Positions 62,183 through 64,000 of a stretch of DNA of 64,000 nt are shown piece by piece. The DNA is from Nematopogon swammerdamellus (Eukaryota; Arthropoda; Insecta; Lepidoptera; Adelidae): contig OX336350.1 of NCBI GenBank assembly GCA_946902875.1, positions 18,590,048 through 18,654,047 on the forward strand, read 5' to 3'. How positions within the stretch are numbered: position 1 is the stretch's first letter; every line of letters begins with the position of its first letter. The notes beneath the pieces are model-generated. The model did no database searches, was not told the DNA's origin, and worked only from the letters and a program-made list of their open reading frames with translations. The translations under genes and the position numbers were made by a program.

Positions 62183-62356
62183 CTGCGAAAATGAAACAAA
62201 ATGTGTGATACATCTCTCGTCTAGTACAGTACTACGCTAGTGTTCTCTTGTTTCTGTGTGAACTATTGTTAATTTCTATTGTTCTTCTGTATCTTATCTT
62301 CTGTCTTCTGTATCTCTGTTTGTGTTTTGTGTGCAATAAAGCATTTCTATTCTATT
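62183..62356 (-). other. Intron start region with LINE tail
   Basis: Immediately upstream of the GPCR exon on minus. 62230-62356 (plus) ends GTGCAATAAAGCATTTCTATTC, a LINE 3' tail with (TTCTA)n. Confidence 0.5.
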
Positions 62357-62500
62357 CTACAGCATAGACAGCAATCCAAAGGGAAGTTTCCAGAATGGCA
62401 CCTACTTGGAAGTGATATTGGCGATATTGGCGGTGGTTAAGTCAGAAGTACTAGAGCCTGAGCTCTAGTACTTCTGACTAAACCACCCTATACCGAGTAG
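62357..62500 (+). mobile_element. tRNA-SINE tail ending in a perfect-stem hairpin
   Basis: CAATCCAAAGGGAAGTTTCC and GGCACCTACTTGGAAGTGAT match the 47973 SINE. The stretch then folds back: GGTGGTTAAGTCAGAAGTAC (from 62432) pairs with GTACTTCTGACTAAACCACC (to 62487), 26-bp arms, one mismatch, 4-base loop. Confidence 0.65.
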
Positions 62501-62884
62501 CATACAAAATTGTTTACATGACCTTTGCGAATTTGAATGGAACAAGTCTCTATAGGATGGATCACATCATTATTCGAACATAGACTATAGTTTTATTTAT
62601 CATCTAAACTAATTCATTGAGATTTTGGAGACATGCTTAATTTTACGTTAAAGCATTTTTAATTCGCAATTAATATCATATTTTATTTATTTCTTTCTAA
62701 GCATATTATTGTGCAATACAAAACAAAGTAGTCTATTATTTCAGACGGGGGCTCCTGGTAACCAGAGATTTTAGGTAAGGGTAGCTTCTGCAGGGCCTGT
62801 CTGTCATATCGATCTGTTCGGGCAGATTACACTATTGAAATTCCGTATATCTCCTGCATTAACAGGCTACATAACATAGAAACG
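62501..62884. other. No recognised feature
   Basis: Unassigned AT-rich sequence, presumably intronic if the GPCR gene continues to the right. Confidence 0.3.
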
Positions 62885-63190
62885 TGTGGGGTCTGCCCCA
62901 CTGCATCTCTCCCCATGCATGTCGTAAAAGGCGACTAAGGGATCAGGACAAGGTGCGATGAATAAGGGCGACTGGTTGGCTACCTATCACCTTAGCACGG
63001 TCCTTCCAACGAGTCATGTAGCAGGTGGGCCTTCGTGCCTTACTTGCTGCTTGATAATTATTTTGTCCTAAACCTTTGCTATATGTGGTGGGTGGTCGGT
63101 GTTGTGCTGTAATTTACAAGAGTACTTGCAGCACAACACCGACTACTCTGCTTGCCGCGATTGTCGGGATGCAATGCAGTGCATAAAATA
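62885..63190 (+). mobile_element. Family B repeat
   Basis: CGTGTGGGGTCTGCCCCACT to GCGATTGTCGGGATGCAATG; the CATA end is lost. Confidence 0.75.
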
Positions 63191-63667
63191 AGTTCATAAA
63201 AGCTGAGCAGTGGAGTCGAAAGTGATCTAATTCGCGAACATCTCAGTCAGATAGACCATTAAGTCCGATTTTAACTCGAGCGCAGTCTGGAACACGTTTA
63301 GTGATTGATATAATAGAGATGCGATAAATATAGTCCATTTATTGAGTTCTCAGATTTTCAGAGTAAATACGTCCCTTTTGGAAAAGGGCACATCAACGGA
63401 AAGAACAAATGAAGCGAAAAAAGTATCGACTCGACCGGGCATAAGAGATTCTAAGAAAGGACACACTGATTGCTTTCTAGCTGTGGTTCCTAAACTGCTA
63501 CAAATTGTTGTTTGTAAGGAGAGATACTTTAGTACTCGAGAGGTATTGAGTTGCTAACAAGTTTGGATGGGAAATCGTGTTCGCGAAGTCCCGCGAATTG
63601 GCAAAATACGCGAAATCTAATTACACCTTATCTACCATTTGTGGTTTCGGCTTTCTCGGATTTTTTT
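63191..63667. other. No recognised gene
   Basis: A 71-codon plus frame (63342-63557) has no recognisable product. Confidence 0.35.
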
Positions 63668-64000
63668 TTTATAGATACGGAAACTGTTGGATACATCACC
63701 CATTACATTCGTGATGTCAGCCCATAACACCTTGGTGAACTAGGTGCCATGTCAGTGCTTTCTTTCGGTCGTGCCGGCTACACTGAACTGGACGGAAAAC
63801 ACGAACTTTTTAGCCGTTTCAATAACAAAAAAAAAACATTGAGCATTGTGCCTTGCGAAGTTTGTTTGTCAGTTTTTCTTCGCATTGAATTTAGAACTGG
63901 CGGAATTTTCGACATTTCCAAGCGTAGGTTACCTCCCTATGGATGAAATTATACAATAAACGATAAAACGTTCATTCACTGCGGTGGTACCAGCCCGGGC
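63668..64000 (-). mobile_element. Family A SINE, running off the window
   Basis: ATAGATACGGAAACTGTTGG and GTGATGTCAGCCCATAACACC start the tail side. A foreign segment (about 63817-63965: AACAAAAAAAAAACATTGAG ... GATAAAACG) interrupts the body before GTTCATTCACTGCGGTGGTA. Confidence 0.75.

Noticed and set aside
61972..62199. 75-codon minus frame overlapping the GPCR exon in another phase
   Set aside because: The 61950-62182 frame encodes a coherent TM7 and helix 8 with an acceptor in phase; this one is its shadow.

Overview
This is insect nuclear DNA, most likely from a butterfly or moth. The dispersed repeats are of kinds common in lepidopteran genomes: units beginning near AACCGGCCAAGTGCGAGTCG, units with CCCGCGGCTTCGCTCGCG-type ends, LINE tails with (TTCTA)n or (ATTTC)n, and R1-, Jockey- and RTE-type LINE pieces. 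There is no operon structure, no bacterial gene, no CRISPR array and no rRNA gene. Clade and order assignments rest on recognised protein motifs and remembered repeat families, not on searches.

Only one stretch looks like an ordinary host gene: a minus-strand terminal exon (61950-62182) encoding the seventh transmembrane helix, helix 8 and tail of a class A, peptide-type GPCR, with an intron acceptor just upstream. The AT-rich, repeat-poor stretch 59500-61949 lies downstream of its stop and may be a long 3' UTR. It contains one small hAT-like element.

Nearly everything else is mobile DNA. The most complete element is an R1-clade non-LTR retrotransposon (4148 to about 7740). It carries the last codons of ORF1 and an almost intact endonuclease/reverse-transcriptase ORF2, broken by a single in-frame TGA. 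Others are Jockey-like LINE 3' ends (9304-9853, 9990-10245, 18860-19444, 27591-27975, 28787-29165, 32235-32549, 41690-42213, 44040-44320), RTE-type C-termini (39230-39357, 40678-40992), a mariner with its middle deleted (55022-55945), an inverted piggyBac-type remnant (22281-22953), and several MITEs or foldbacks with clear terminal inverted repeats (7803-8559, 26400-26876, 44609-45083, 51971-53102, 58195-58601).

The commonest retroposon is called family A here (over 20 copies). Its head joins a tRNA-like A box to a 5S rRNA-like internal control region and then a tRNA-like T-arm. A second SINE (47973-48386) has a different tRNA-Ser/Leu-like head but shares the central body. Family A is fused to the end of another repeat (family B) in three near-identical composites at 24403, 42840 and 56832. 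Other dispersed families are labelled B to J in the entries. Nested insertions with visible target duplications occur at 19713, 40678, 45850, 29508, 42840 and 55022, giving a relative order of insertions. Tandem arrays include a 108-bp satellite (12803-13545), a 20-bp minisatellite split by a retroposon (42739-43490), and several microsatellites.
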